This document shows, one piece after another, positions 1 to 6,218 of a DNA stretch of 6,783 bases. Positions within the stretch are counted from its first letter, which is position 1. Each line of letters opens with the position of its first letter. The DNA comes from Actinomycetes bacterium (GTDB taxonomy: Bacteria > Actinomycetota > Actinomycetes > Propionibacteriales > Propionibacteriaceae): the NCBI GenBank assembly GCA_023392635.1, contig JAEVYS010000065.1, positions 1-6,783 of the forward strand, written 5' to 3'. Below the pieces are notes generated by a model. It was not told the origin of the DNA and ran no database searches. It saw only the letters and a program-made list of their open reading frames with translations. The translations under genes were made by a program, and so were the position numbers.

Positions 1-11
1 CTGCTGTACTG

Positions 12-818
12 CTAGGCGAGCTTGAGCGTCTTGGCGTCCGCCACGAAGCCCTGAAGCATGCCTGCCGCCGCCGCCGCGATCTCCGGGCGTGCCGTTTCGA
101 TCGAGCCTGGAAACGGCGGTTCGGGCGCATACTCGGCAATCAGGGTGGCAGCTTCAGCCAGCGGTTTACCCCTGAGCTCGGCAACGAGCGCGCTGCCGAA
201 GTCGAGACCGGCCGACACACCTGCCGCCGTGATGACATTGCCATCGCGCACGATCCGCTCGGTAGCTGGAATCGCTCCAAGCTGGCCGAGCATCGGCACC
301 ACGCACCAGTGCGAGGTCGCGCGCTTGCCGCGCAGGAGGCCTGCCGCCCCCAAGTTGAGCGAACCGGTGCAGACGCTGGTCACGAGCTGTGCGCGGCTGC
401 CGCGGTCGCGAATGAACTCGATTGTGGCCTTGTCGCGTGCCGCCGCCAGCGTTCCCGACGTGCCGCCCGGCGCAAACAGGATCGTAACGTCACGCGGACA
501 GTCGGCCATCGTGACCGTCGGCTGCACCGGAAGTCCGAGATCGCTCGAGACCGGACGCAGATCAGGCTGATTGGTCACGAGATGGACCTTCGCTCCCGGC
601 ATTGCGGCCAAGAAATGATGAGGTCCCACAAAGTCGAGGGCGGTAAATCCGGGGTAGAGCAGCATCGCAATCCGCTCATTGCCCATCAGCTTGGCGCCAA
701 ACAGCTGAAGCAGCTGCTCCTGCGTCATGGGCGCTTGGCCGGCCGCGTGCGCCGCCACCGGCATCAGTGCGGCAGCGCTCGCGAGCGCCGCCAACAATTC
801 CCGTCGATCAATTGTCAT
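12..818 (-). CDS. Exported DJ-1/PfpI family protein, isonitrile hydratase-like
   Basis: A 268-residue protein of the DJ-1/PfpI (class I glutamine amidotransferase-like) superfamily, closest in pattern to isonitrile hydratase (InhA). The N-terminus carries an Arg-Arg pair (residues 5-6, DRRELL) followed by an Ala/Leu-rich stretch and an AHA-AG cleavage-like site near residue 25, so it looks like a Tat or Sec substrate acting in the periplasm. The DJ-1 domain spans about residues 48-235. Visible active-site features are Asp62 in LDFVGP, the nucleophile elbow VTSVCTGS with Cys150 and Thr151, and the later motif RATSHW. These match the Asp/Cys/Thr set known from InhA, which hydrates isonitriles to N-formamides; the true substrate here is unknown. 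The ATG at 818 has a good GGAGAG ribosome site five bases upstream. It lies 12 bases after the S9 peptidase stop and is the last visible gene of that transcription unit. Family is certain; specific activity and export route are less so. Confidence 0.9.
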   Translation of the reverse strand: MTIDRRELLAALASAAALMPVAAHAAGQAPMTQEQLLQLFGAKLMGNERIAMLLYPGFTALDFVGPHHFLAAMPGAKVHLVTNQPDLRPVSSDLGLPVQPTVTMADCPRDVTILFAPGGTSGTLAAARDKATIEFIRDRGSRAQLVTSVCTGSLNLGAAGLLRGKRATSHWCVVPMLGQLGAIPATERIVRDGNVITAAGVSAGLDFGSALVAELRGKPLAEAATLIAEYAPEPPFPGSIETARPEIAAAAAGMLQGFVADAKTLKLA

Positions 819-830
819 TCAATCTCTCCG

Positions 831-2891
831 TTAGGGCCTGGTCGACGCACTCAGCTCTTGATTGGCGGCCAATGCCGCCTTGAGACCCGGCGCAAACTCG
901 GCGCCATGTGGGACCTGCACGCTCGAGCCTCTCAGTGCATCACCAATGGGTTGCGCCCGCCCGTTCAGGCAGCGGGCCAGGAAGTTCTCGGCAATGGCGC
1001 CGAAAGCGATGGTGTTCTCGGGCCGAACAAAGCCGTGCCCTTCATCCGGGAACAGCAGGTATGTGACCGGGATATTGTTCGCGGCCATGGCGGCGACGAT
1101 CTGGTCGGCCTCGGCCTTCTTCACCCGCGGGTCGTTGGCTCCCTGCGCGATCAGGAGCGGTTTGGTGATCGCGCTCGCCCGCGTCAGCGGCGACCGCTCG
1201 CGCAGCAGCTGACGCCCGGCCTCGGTAGTCGGGTTGCCGATGCGCTGGAACAGCTGCTTCTTGAGAGACTCCCAGTGTGGTGGCGTCGACTCGAGGAGCG
1301 TGATCAGATTTGAGGGACCAACCATGTCGACGCCGCACGCAAAGGTCTCCGGCGTCGAACTGAGCCCGACCAGTGTCGCGTAACCACCGTAGGAGCCGCC
1401 CATGATCGCGACCTTGCCCTTCGTGGTGATGCCAGCCTTCTGAGCCCACTCGACCGCGTCGAGCAGGTCGTGGTGCATCTTGCGCCCCCATTCCTGATCG
1501 CCTGCTGACAGGAACTTCTTGCCGAAGCCGGAGGACCCGCGGAAGTTGACCGACAGGACCGCATAACCGCGATTTGCAAGCCACTGCCGATAGGGATCAA
1601 ATCCGTACGAGTCGCGGATCCACGGTCCGCCGTGCACGAGGAGCACCATCGGCGCAGGATTCTCGGGCCGGCCATCGTTGTTGGCATCGCTATCCGGCGG
1701 GAGCGACAGGTAGGAAGGCAAGACCAGACCATCCCGGGTCTTGATCTCGATCGGGTGCACATCGGCGAGCCGGTACGGCGCCAACTCGGGCCGGCTGACG
1801 AAAAGCTCCAACAGCTTCTTGGAGTTGGCGTCGTACAGGTACGTCGTGGGCGACGCCGATGGCCGATCAACCTCGACCGTCCACTTGTCATCCGACAGGG
1901 TTCGGGATGTGACGGTGATTTCGCCGCCCAAGCGCTCTTCAAGGAACTTCAGGCCGTCGGCGACCTCAGTGTCGGTCGGCACCCAGGTGCTACGGAGATA
2001 GTTGACGAGGTAAGCCTGCATCCGCCCTGTCTCAGGGTCGACGAGGATCGGATTGACGATAATGTCGCCGACGTCGGCCCGGCGGTCTTCGGCGAGGACC
2101 CGCGTCGCCCCGGTGGTCACGTCCTGCGCCACCACAGCCGCCGTATTGCGGTTGCGGGAGTCGACCCAGTACAGCGTCTTGCCGTCGGACGTGAAGCTCA
2201 ACGGGCGTGTGGTCATTGCATCGTCGAGCGAAACCGAGCTGAACGGCTGCGGCTCGACCTTACCGTCCACGATGCGGAAGAAGTCGGTTCCACCGTCCGC
2301 GCGTGCCCTCGACGCAACCCGCAGGTTCAACGACCGATCGGCAACGAAGCTGGCGTAGCCGTCGTTCATCATCACCGGCGTGAGCTTGCCGCTCTTGAGA
2401 TCCAAGCTGTGGACGTCGTGCCATCGTGGATCGCGGTTGTTGAGGCCAACCAGGATGCGATCGGGCACGAGGTTGCTGATCGCGACGACCTCGGCCCGAG
2501 TCTTGTCAAACGGCGTCAGCGTCTTCTGCGCCCCTGTCCGAACGTCGACCCCGTAGAGGCGGAAATTCTCGTCGCCGCCCTCGTCGTTAACGAACAGGAT
2601 CATTGACGAGTTCGGGGCCCAGAAGTGCTGCTCGATCGGCCGCTTTTTCTCGGAGGTCAGCGCCCGCGCCTGCGTCGGATTAGCAGCGGGCGCTACCCAG
2701 ATGTTCAGCACTCCCTCTTTGGGCGCGATCCACGCCAGCCACCGGCCGTCCGGGCTCAGGCGAGCCTGCATTTGCGATGGGTTGCCGAACAGCTTGGTGC
2801 GCTCGATCAATGGCGCTGCTGGCTCAATCGGTTGGGCAACGAGTGCTGCGGATGTGCCTATGAGCAGAGTTAGAGCAAGGCGGCGGTACAA
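831..2891 (-). CDS. Secreted S9 family peptidase (prolyl oligopeptidase/acylaminoacyl peptidase type)
   Basis: A 686-residue serine peptidase of the prolyl oligopeptidase clan. Residues 1-20 form a signal peptide (two Arg, then a hydrophobic run ending ALVAQ), so it should work in the periplasm or outside the cell. Residues about 30-370 carry repeated SPDG/TSDG-type blades of a beta-propeller that normally limits access to peptides. The alpha/beta-hydrolase domain follows: HGGPW at 420-424 (oxyanion region), nucleophile Ser500 in GGSYGGYA, Asp587 in GANDPRV and His619 in DEGHGF, so the triad is complete. A DSDANNDG stretch (400-407) resembles a calcium loop. About 65 residues follow the catalytic His. 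The start codon is TTG; a strong GGGGAGAA site five bases upstream and the signal peptide support it, and the next in-frame Met (41) would lose the signal. It precedes the exported DJ-1 gene by 12 bases. Likely cleaves short peptides; dipeptidyl versus acylaminoacyl specificity cannot be decided from sequence. Confidence 0.95.
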   Translation of the reverse strand: MYRRLALTLLIGTSAALVAQPIEPAAPLIERTKLFGNPSQMQARLSPDGRWLAWIAPKEGVLNIWVAPAANPTQARALTSEKKRPIEQHFWAPNSSMILFVNDEGGDENFRLYGVDVRTGAQKTLTPFDKTRAEVVAISNLVPDRILVGLNNRDPRWHDVHSLDLKSGKLTPVMMNDGYASFVADRSLNLRVASRARADGGTDFFRIVDGKVEPQPFSSVSLDDAMTTRPLSFTSDGKTLYWVDSRNRNTAAVVAQDVTTGATRVLAEDRRADVGDIIVNPILVDPETGRMQAYLVNYLRSTWVPTDTEVADGLKFLEERLGGEITVTSRTLSDDKWTVEVDRPSASPTTYLYDANSKKLLELFVSRPELAPYRLADVHPIEIKTRDGLVLPSYLSLPPDSDANNDGRPENPAPMVLLVHGGPWIRDSYGFDPYRQWLANRGYAVLSVNFRGSSGFGKKFLSAGDQEWGRKMHHDLLDAVEWAQKAGITTKGKVAIMGGSYGGYATLVGLSSTPETFACGVDMVGPSNLITLLESTPPHWESLKKQLFQRIGNPTTEAGRQLLRERSPLTRASAITKPLLIAQGANDPRVKKAEADQIVAAMAANNIPVTYLLFPDEGHGFVRPENTIAFGAIAENFLARCLNGRAQPIGDALRGSSVQVPHGAEFAPGLKAALAANQELSASTRP

Positions 2892-2896
2892 TGGCG

Positions 2897-2904
2897 TTCT
2901 CCCC
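2897..2904 (-). promoter_or_regulatory. Ribosome binding site of the TTG-started S9 peptidase gene
   Basis: On the minus strand this reads GGGGAGAA, ending five bases before the TTG at 2891. It is the strongest Shine-Dalgarno-like match near this gene and decides the start, since no ATG or GTG gives the complete signal peptide. Confidence 0.7.
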
Positions 2905-2962
2905 GGTTAACGCGGCTAAGGCTTGAGTGGGCGATCACGGAGCACAGGGCGATGCGCAGCGA

Positions 2963-3637
2963 TCAATGAGCGGGTGGGTCGGATGCAGGCGATGGCCCGC
3001 GCGCTTGAGCCTGCGCGAGGAGCGCTGCACAGGTGCGCCTGACCTCAGCTGAAGCAAGTTCCGGACGGCCAGCGGAGTACGGAGGCTCAGGCGCGTATTC
3101 GACAAGCAGCTGGATCGCTTGAGCGACTGTCGGGCCGGCGATCTCTGCAACACAGGTCAGCGCAAAATCGATCCCGGCGGTGACCCCGCCGCCGCTGATG
3201 AAGCGACCATCGCGTACGACCCGAGCGGCGTCGGGGATGGCGCCATATGCGTACAGGCGCTCGCGCTGCGCCCAGTGGCACGCGCTCCGCTTGCCCTTGA
3301 GGAGCCCGGCAGCGCCAAGCACTAGGGAGCCGGTGCAGACCGATGTAACCCAGCGGGCGGCTTCGGCGAGGCGCGCAATCTCAGCTAGGCTATCAGCGGC
3401 CATGATCCGCGACAGGTCGATGCCTCCCGGAACGCACAGAAGATCGCAGCCCTCGACCTCGGCCAGCCGTTCTGTGTCTCGATAGATAAGCCCCAGCTCA
3501 GTTCGAAGATCCCCCCCGTCCGGACTGGCCAGCCGAACGCGCGCACCGGGGATACGAGACAGGATCTCGTACGGTCCGGCAAAGTCGAGCTGGGCCACCT
3601 TCGGGTACAGCACGAACAGGATTTCGGTTGATGGCAT
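2963..3637 (-). CDS. Cytosolic DJ-1/PfpI family protein, isonitrile hydratase-like
   Basis: A 224-residue DJ-1/PfpI protein without a signal peptide. From the chosen start, residues 5-11 form the first beta strand (EILFVLY), Asp18 lies in LDFAGP, and the nucleophile elbow VTSVCTGS places Cys101 and Thr102. These positions agree closely with the Asp17/Cys101/Thr102 set reported for bacterial isonitrile hydratase. SACHW and the YAPEPPY tail motif also match the exported paralogue at 12-818, so the two are clear relatives. An in-frame ATG at 3697 would add 20 residues (MSFKSFGDCG...) that do not look like family sequence. The ATG at 3637 has an AGAGGA ribosome site five bases upstream and starts just before the conserved strand, so I chose it. 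It is the first gene of a likely three-gene minus-strand set, 71 bases ahead of the S9 peptidase, and is divergent from a GlxA-type regulator. Hydration of an isonitrile-like compound is plausible; other DJ-1 roles (glyoxalase-like, chaperone-like) are not excluded. Confidence 0.88.
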   Translation of the reverse strand: MPSTEILFVLYPKVAQLDFAGPYEILSRIPGARVRLASPDGGDLRTELGLIYRDTERLAEVEGCDLLCVPGGIDLSRIMAADSLAEIARLAEAARWVTSVCTGSLVLGAAGLLKGKRSACHWAQRERLYAYGAIPDAARVVRDGRFISGGGVTAGIDFALTCVAEIAGPTVAQAIQLLVEYAPEPPYSAGRPELASAEVRRTCAALLAQAQARGPSPASDPPAH

Positions 3638-3656
3638 CTGTGTCCTCTGGGGAGCT

Positions 3657-3676
3657 GATTGCGATGTGCCGCAATC
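3657..3676. repeat. Perfect 7-bp inverted repeat, candidate operator
   Basis: GATTGCG and its exact reverse complement CGCAATC flank a six-base spacer, upstream of the cytosolic DJ-1 gene. A second imperfectly nested pair, TGGGGA (3648-3653) and TCCCCA (3675-3680), adds symmetry. It could be a regulator binding site or a hairpin in the 5' leader. Confidence 0.5.
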
Positions 3677-3681
3677 CCCAA

Positions 3682-3718
3682 ATGACTTGAAGGACATTGA
3701 TCCCTTGTTTTAAGTCAT
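3682..3718. repeat. Spaced 7-bp inverted repeat, candidate operator
   Basis: ATGACTT and AAGTCAT are exact reverse complements separated by 23 bases, so equivalent bases lie 30 bp apart on the same face of the helix. The right half ends five bases before the regulator's ATG, a position that would suit autorepression. Seven matching bases in a short region could still arise by chance. Confidence 0.45.
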
Positions 3719-3723
3719 CACGT

Positions 3724-4674
3724 ATGTCGCGAGTCACCATCGTGGTCTATCCGGGTTTCCAGATCCTGGATGTCACTGGACCAGCCGCCGTCTTCGAGAT
3801 CGCCGGGCATTTTGGCGCGTCCTACTCCGTCGCTCTGGCGAGCGTTAATGGGGGAAGCATCGCCAGCTCCGGCGGTATCAAGGTTGATACCGCACCGCTC
3901 GACGAAGCAACGCTCTGCGATACGCTGCTCCTGCCTGGCTCGGATGATGCGTGGAAGGCGGTGTGGCCTGAGGAAATGCTGGAGGCTGTAGCCGAGGCGG
4001 CTCGCAGCGGTCGCCGAGTTGCAAGTGTCTGCTCTGGTGCTTTCGCGCTGGCCGCCGCTGGCGTGCTCGACGGTCGGCGCGCGGCTACGCACTGGGCCGC
4101 TGCCTCGATCCTTCGGCGCCGCTATCCGACGATCACGGTCGACGCGGACAGCATCTTTGTTGAAGACCGGGGCGTCTGGACATCAGCCGGGGTTGCCGCC
4201 GGGATTGACCTCGCGCTCGGCATCGTCGCTCGCGATCATGGCGATGAGATTTCGCGCAGGGTGGCGCAGAAAATGGTGGTCTACCACCGACGGCCCGGCA
4301 CCCAGTCGCAGCACTCGGCGCTTCTTGAGCTGATCACGCCGGACAACCGTTTCGCGCCGCTCCTGGCGTGGGCGCGGCAGCGATTGAACGAACCGTTAGA
4401 CGTTGAGCGACTGGCCGACCAAGCAGCGCTCAGTGTGCGGCAGTTCACACGCGCCTTCACTGAAGCGACTGGTGTACCTCCAGCCAAGGCGATTGAGCGG
4501 CTCAGGGTTGAGGAAGCACGATCAATGATCGAAGCGGGAGCTCCTTCACTCGAGGTTGTGGCTCGGCAAACCGGTTTTGGTAACACCGAGCGGATGCGAC
4601 GCGCCTTCGTCAAGATTACCGGCCAGCCGCCGCAAACCGTCCGGCGCGTTGCAGGTCGGCACGCGCCGGCATAA
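3724..4674 (+). CDS. GlxA-family transcriptional regulator (DJ-1/PfpI sensor domain plus AraC HTH)
   Basis: A 316-residue fusion regulator. Residues 1-165 form a DJ-1/PfpI domain: first strand VTIVVYPGF, LDVTGP with Asp16, and the elbow SVCSGAF with Cys103 and Ser104, then RAATHW. Residues about 215-312 are an AraC/XylS DNA-binding domain with two helix-turn-helix units, one near 226-250 (LADQAALSVRQFTRAF) and one near 275-300 (VARQTGFGNTERMRRAF), ending in the usual GQPPQ segment. Such GlxA-type proteins use the DJ-1 domain to sense a small molecule and control adjacent genes. A TTG at 3697 would add nine unrelated residues and has its purine-rich site only two bases away, so I chose the ATG at 3724, which starts right at the conserved strand. 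The ribosome site for that ATG is weak. It is divergent from the DJ-1/S9 genes and is probably their regulator. Whether it activates or represses, and its ligand, cannot be read from sequence. Confidence 0.93.
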   Translation: MSRVTIVVYPGFQILDVTGPAAVFEIAGHFGASYSVALASVNGGSIASSGGIKVDTAPLDEATLCDTLLLPGSDDAWKAVWPEEMLEAVAEAARSGRRVASVCSGAFALAAAGVLDGRRAATHWAAASILRRRYPTITVDADSIFVEDRGVWTSAGVAAGIDLALGIVARDHGDEISRRVAQKMVVYHRRPGTQSQHSALLELITPDNRFAPLLAWARQRLNEPLDVERLADQAALSVRQFTRAFTEATGVPPAKAIERLRVEEARSMIEAGAPSLEVVARQTGFGNTERMRRAFVKITGQPPQTVRRVAGRHAPA

Positions 4675-4995
4675 TGACCGGGGCAGTAGGGGCGACGACT
4701 GCAGCCAGCCACGTCAGCAGGTCAGAGACAAGTCGACAGCCAACGAGCAGATTGAGTCCAGCCTCATGGCGTGGAGGCACCGGGATAGAGCCTGCCCCAT
4801 TATATTTACCGGCCATCGCACAACCGTCCGTCTACACATCGGCGATTACGTCGGCGCACTAAAGGCCTCGCCTGAGCTTAGCGCGCTACGGCCACGCTGA
4901 TGAGTTGACAGACGCGCCCGGGCTTTTCTCGTTCAGGTAAGCGGGACTTGCCGAGCGCCCTCACCTTCCGATGCGATCGATGCCGCCGCCAAGCT
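4675..4995. other. Convergent intergenic region without a credible gene
   Basis: These 321 bases lie between the ends of the regulator and the racemase-family gene, which converge. Short open frames exist but have no ribosome sites and no recognisable protein sequence. No strong hairpin with a T-run is present; GCCCGGGC followed by TTTT at 4916-4927 lacks the upstream arm a terminator needs. A stretch at 4767-4798 resembles, on the minus strand, the T-arm and acceptor end of a tRNA or tmRNA, but no intact RNA gene can be built around it. Confidence 0.6.
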
Positions 4996-5685
4996 TCAGC
5001 TCAGCGCGAAGTCAACGCAGGCTCGGCACTGGAGGACGAGCGGGTCGATGACCGCCATGTCCGTTAGCTCTTGGGTAATCACCAGCGGCAGCTCGGTACA
5101 GGCGGTAACCACCGCCTCGCAGCCTGCGGCTGCATGGCCGGCGAGCAGTTCAGCAAAGGCCGGGGCAAAGCTCAGGTCCATCTCGCCCCGCGCCAGCCGC
5201 GACTGAATCGCTTGCACCTGCTCACGCTGGATTGCGTCCGGCACATCCACTCGGATGCCCACCGCCTCGAGAGGCACGGCATAGAAGCCGTCTTCCATCG
5301 TGAACTTCGTGCCCAGCAGCAGCACGCGGCCGATGCCGCGCTCAAGCAGGTGATCGCGCACGAGGCGGACCGCATGAAAGAATGGAGTGCTGGGATCGAG
5401 TTCGGGTGCGATCCGGTCGTAAGCTTTGTGCAACGTGTTGTTCGCCAGCATCCAGCAGTCCGGCTGGAACGACAGCAGCGTCTCGATCTCGCGCTTGAGG
5501 AGCGCCGGAATCTCCTCCCAGCCGCCTGCGTAGCGGGACTTTATCGCGTCGTAGTCGATGCTGTAGAGGAGCACGCGCGCCGAGTGGTAGCCGCCCAGCC
5601 GCGCCTGCACGTCCTCGTTCAAGAGGCGGTAGGGCAGCATCGTCGACGGCCAGCTCGTGCCGCCCAGCACCCCGATCAGCTTCAT
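4996..5685 (-). CDS. Aspartate/glutamate racemase family protein lacking the N-terminal catalytic Cys
   Basis: A 229-residue cytosolic protein of the Asp/Glu racemase superfamily, the usual length. The N-terminal signature IGVLGGTSWPST (4-15), the segment LGGYHSARVLLYSIDYDAI and the C-terminal VTACTELPLVI (Cys196) are clear. Two-cysteine racemases have a first Cys in a CTNTMH or CNT motif; here the matching stretch is LANNTLH, with Ala81 at the Cys position (codon GCG) and Asn82-Asn83-Thr84-His86 following. Cys77, four residues earlier, is not at the aligned position. Known family members with only one of the two Cys act on one stereoisomer or catalyse other reactions, so ordinary two-base racemisation is doubtful. 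The ATG at 5685 has GGAG six bases upstream and overlaps the lipoprotein stop in an ATGA junction, which indicates translational coupling. Family is secure; activity and substrate are open. Confidence 0.9.
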   Translation of the reverse strand: MKLIGVLGGTSWPSTMLPYRLLNEDVQARLGGYHSARVLLYSIDYDAIKSRYAGGWEEIPALLKREIETLLSFQPDCWMLANNTLHKAYDRIAPELDPSTPFFHAVRLVRDHLLERGIGRVLLLGTKFTMEDGFYAVPLEAVGIRVDVPDAIQREQVQAIQSRLARGEMDLSFAPAFAELLAGHAAAGCEAVVTACTELPLVITQELTDMAVIDPLVLQCRACVDFALS

Positions 5686-6218
5686 GGTTCGCTCCGATCG
5701 GCTGCCGGGGTGCAGGCGGTCGCCATCGCGCGTGCCTCATCGCTGCTCGGCGGTTGATAGGGCCCCAGGTTCTGATTGCCGTAGGCGACACCGATCGCCG
5801 TGGCCGAGGTGAGCTGATCGACAATGTCGGGCGGCACCGCGCCCGTGGCGTGAACCCCCTTACCAGGCGCCGTCATGTCGGCGGCCAGCGCAATCGAATC
5901 ATCACCGAACCCGAGGCTCAGGCGGTCCTCGCTACCGATGCGGGTGAGGCCCGGTACAGACACCTCGAGCCGTCCGCTGCCCAGCCGGCAGCCGAGGCTC
6001 AGCACCATCGTGCCGTCCGGGGCCAGCAGGTGGGCGTGCGCACCTTCGCTGCCACCGGCCACCGCCCAGCGCAGCTGGGTTACCTCGGCCGGGGGTGTGC
6101 TCGAACGAGGCGCTGGGGCTGCAGTGTCCGGCGACGTTATAGTCGGCTCCTCGCTCGTCTGCGGCTCACAGGCGGCAAGCATGAGCAGAACTGTTACGAA
6201 TGGCCCGCCAGCCTTCAT
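5682..6218 (-). CDS. Putative lipoprotein of unknown function
   Basis: A 178-residue protein I do not recognise as a named family. From the chosen start, residues 1-16 are a short signal (MKAGGPF, then VTVLLMLAA) ending in a lipobox LAAC with Cys17 as the lipidated residue. Glu at +2 rather than Asp favours outer-membrane sorting. Residues 18-46 are a Pro/Ser/Thr/Glu-rich tether. The body (about 47-170) is short beta-like strands with many Gly, including VLSLGC and RLSLGFGDD, and two further cysteines (77 and 169) that could form a disulfide. The open frame reaches back to 6308, but those 30 extra residues would hide the signal peptide. The ATG at 6218 has a GGAG eight bases upstream, so I prefer it. 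Its stop overlaps the next gene's ATG by four bases, so the two are co-translated. Any functional link to the racemase homologue is inference. Confidence 0.75.
   Translation of the reverse strand: MKAGGPFVTVLLMLAACEPQTSEEPTITSPDTAAPAPRSSTPPAEVTQLRWAVAGGSEGAHAHLLAPDGTMVLSLGCRLGSGRLEVSVPGLTRIGSEDRLSLGFGDDSIALAADMTAPGKGVHATGAVPPDIVDQLTSATAIGVAYGNQNLGPYQPPSSDEARAMATACTPAADRSEP

Larger units (their letters stand above)
3638..3723. promoter_or_regulatory. Divergent promoter/operator region between DJ-1 operon and GlxA-type regulator
   Basis: This 86-base gap separates the divergent start codons and must hold promoters for both sides unless transcription comes from further away. Two perfect inverted repeats are visible. 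One is GATTGCG (3657-3663) and CGCAATC (3670-3676) with a six-base spacer. The other is ATGACTT (3682-3688) and AAGTCAT (3712-3718), whose half-sites start 30 bases apart, about three helical turns. Such symmetry suits a dimeric regulator, most simply the AraC-type protein encoded alongside. A TTGAAG at 3687-3692 could serve as a -35 element for the plus-strand gene, but its -10 partner (TTAAGT, 3710-3715) is poor. The minus-strand gene has a clear ribosome site (AGAGGA, 3643-3648); the plus-strand ATG has only a weak one. The repeats are seen directly; their function is inferred. Confidence 0.6.

Noticed and set aside
309..1313. Long plus-strand open frame of 334 codons opposite the DJ-1 and S9 genes
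   Set aside because: It is Arg/Gln/His-rich with no domain pattern, opposite genes with complete catalytic motifs. Long antisense frames are common in GC-rich DNA.
1632..2606. Plus-strand open frame of 324 codons opposite the S9 propeller region
   Set aside because: It has the same shadow character: charged low-complexity sequence, no signal or motif, and the minus-strand frame is clearly the real one.
3638..3697. 20-residue N-terminal extension of the cytosolic DJ-1 protein from the ATG at 3697
   Set aside because: The extension lacks family sequence and its ribosome site is too close; the internal ATG at 3637 has a better site and fits known family length.
3697..3723. TTG start for the regulator at 3697
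   Set aside because: The purine-rich AAGGA sits only two bases from the TTG, and the nine added residues are unrelated to the family; the ATG at 3724 begins at the conserved first strand.
4674..4862. Small plus-strand frame starting in TAATGA at the regulator's stop, looking like a coupled gene
   Set aside because: Its GGTGIEP segment is typical of false frames read across tRNA-like sequence, and there is no other protein-like pattern.
4916..4927. GCCCGGGC followed by TTTT as a possible terminator after the regulator
   Set aside because: The palindrome leaves no room for a loop, and no upstream arm complements it, so a stable stem before the T-run is not available.
5071..5757. Plus-strand open frame of 228 codons opposite the racemase homologue
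   Set aside because: It is His/Arg/Gln-rich shadow sequence, while the minus strand encodes a recognisable racemase fold.
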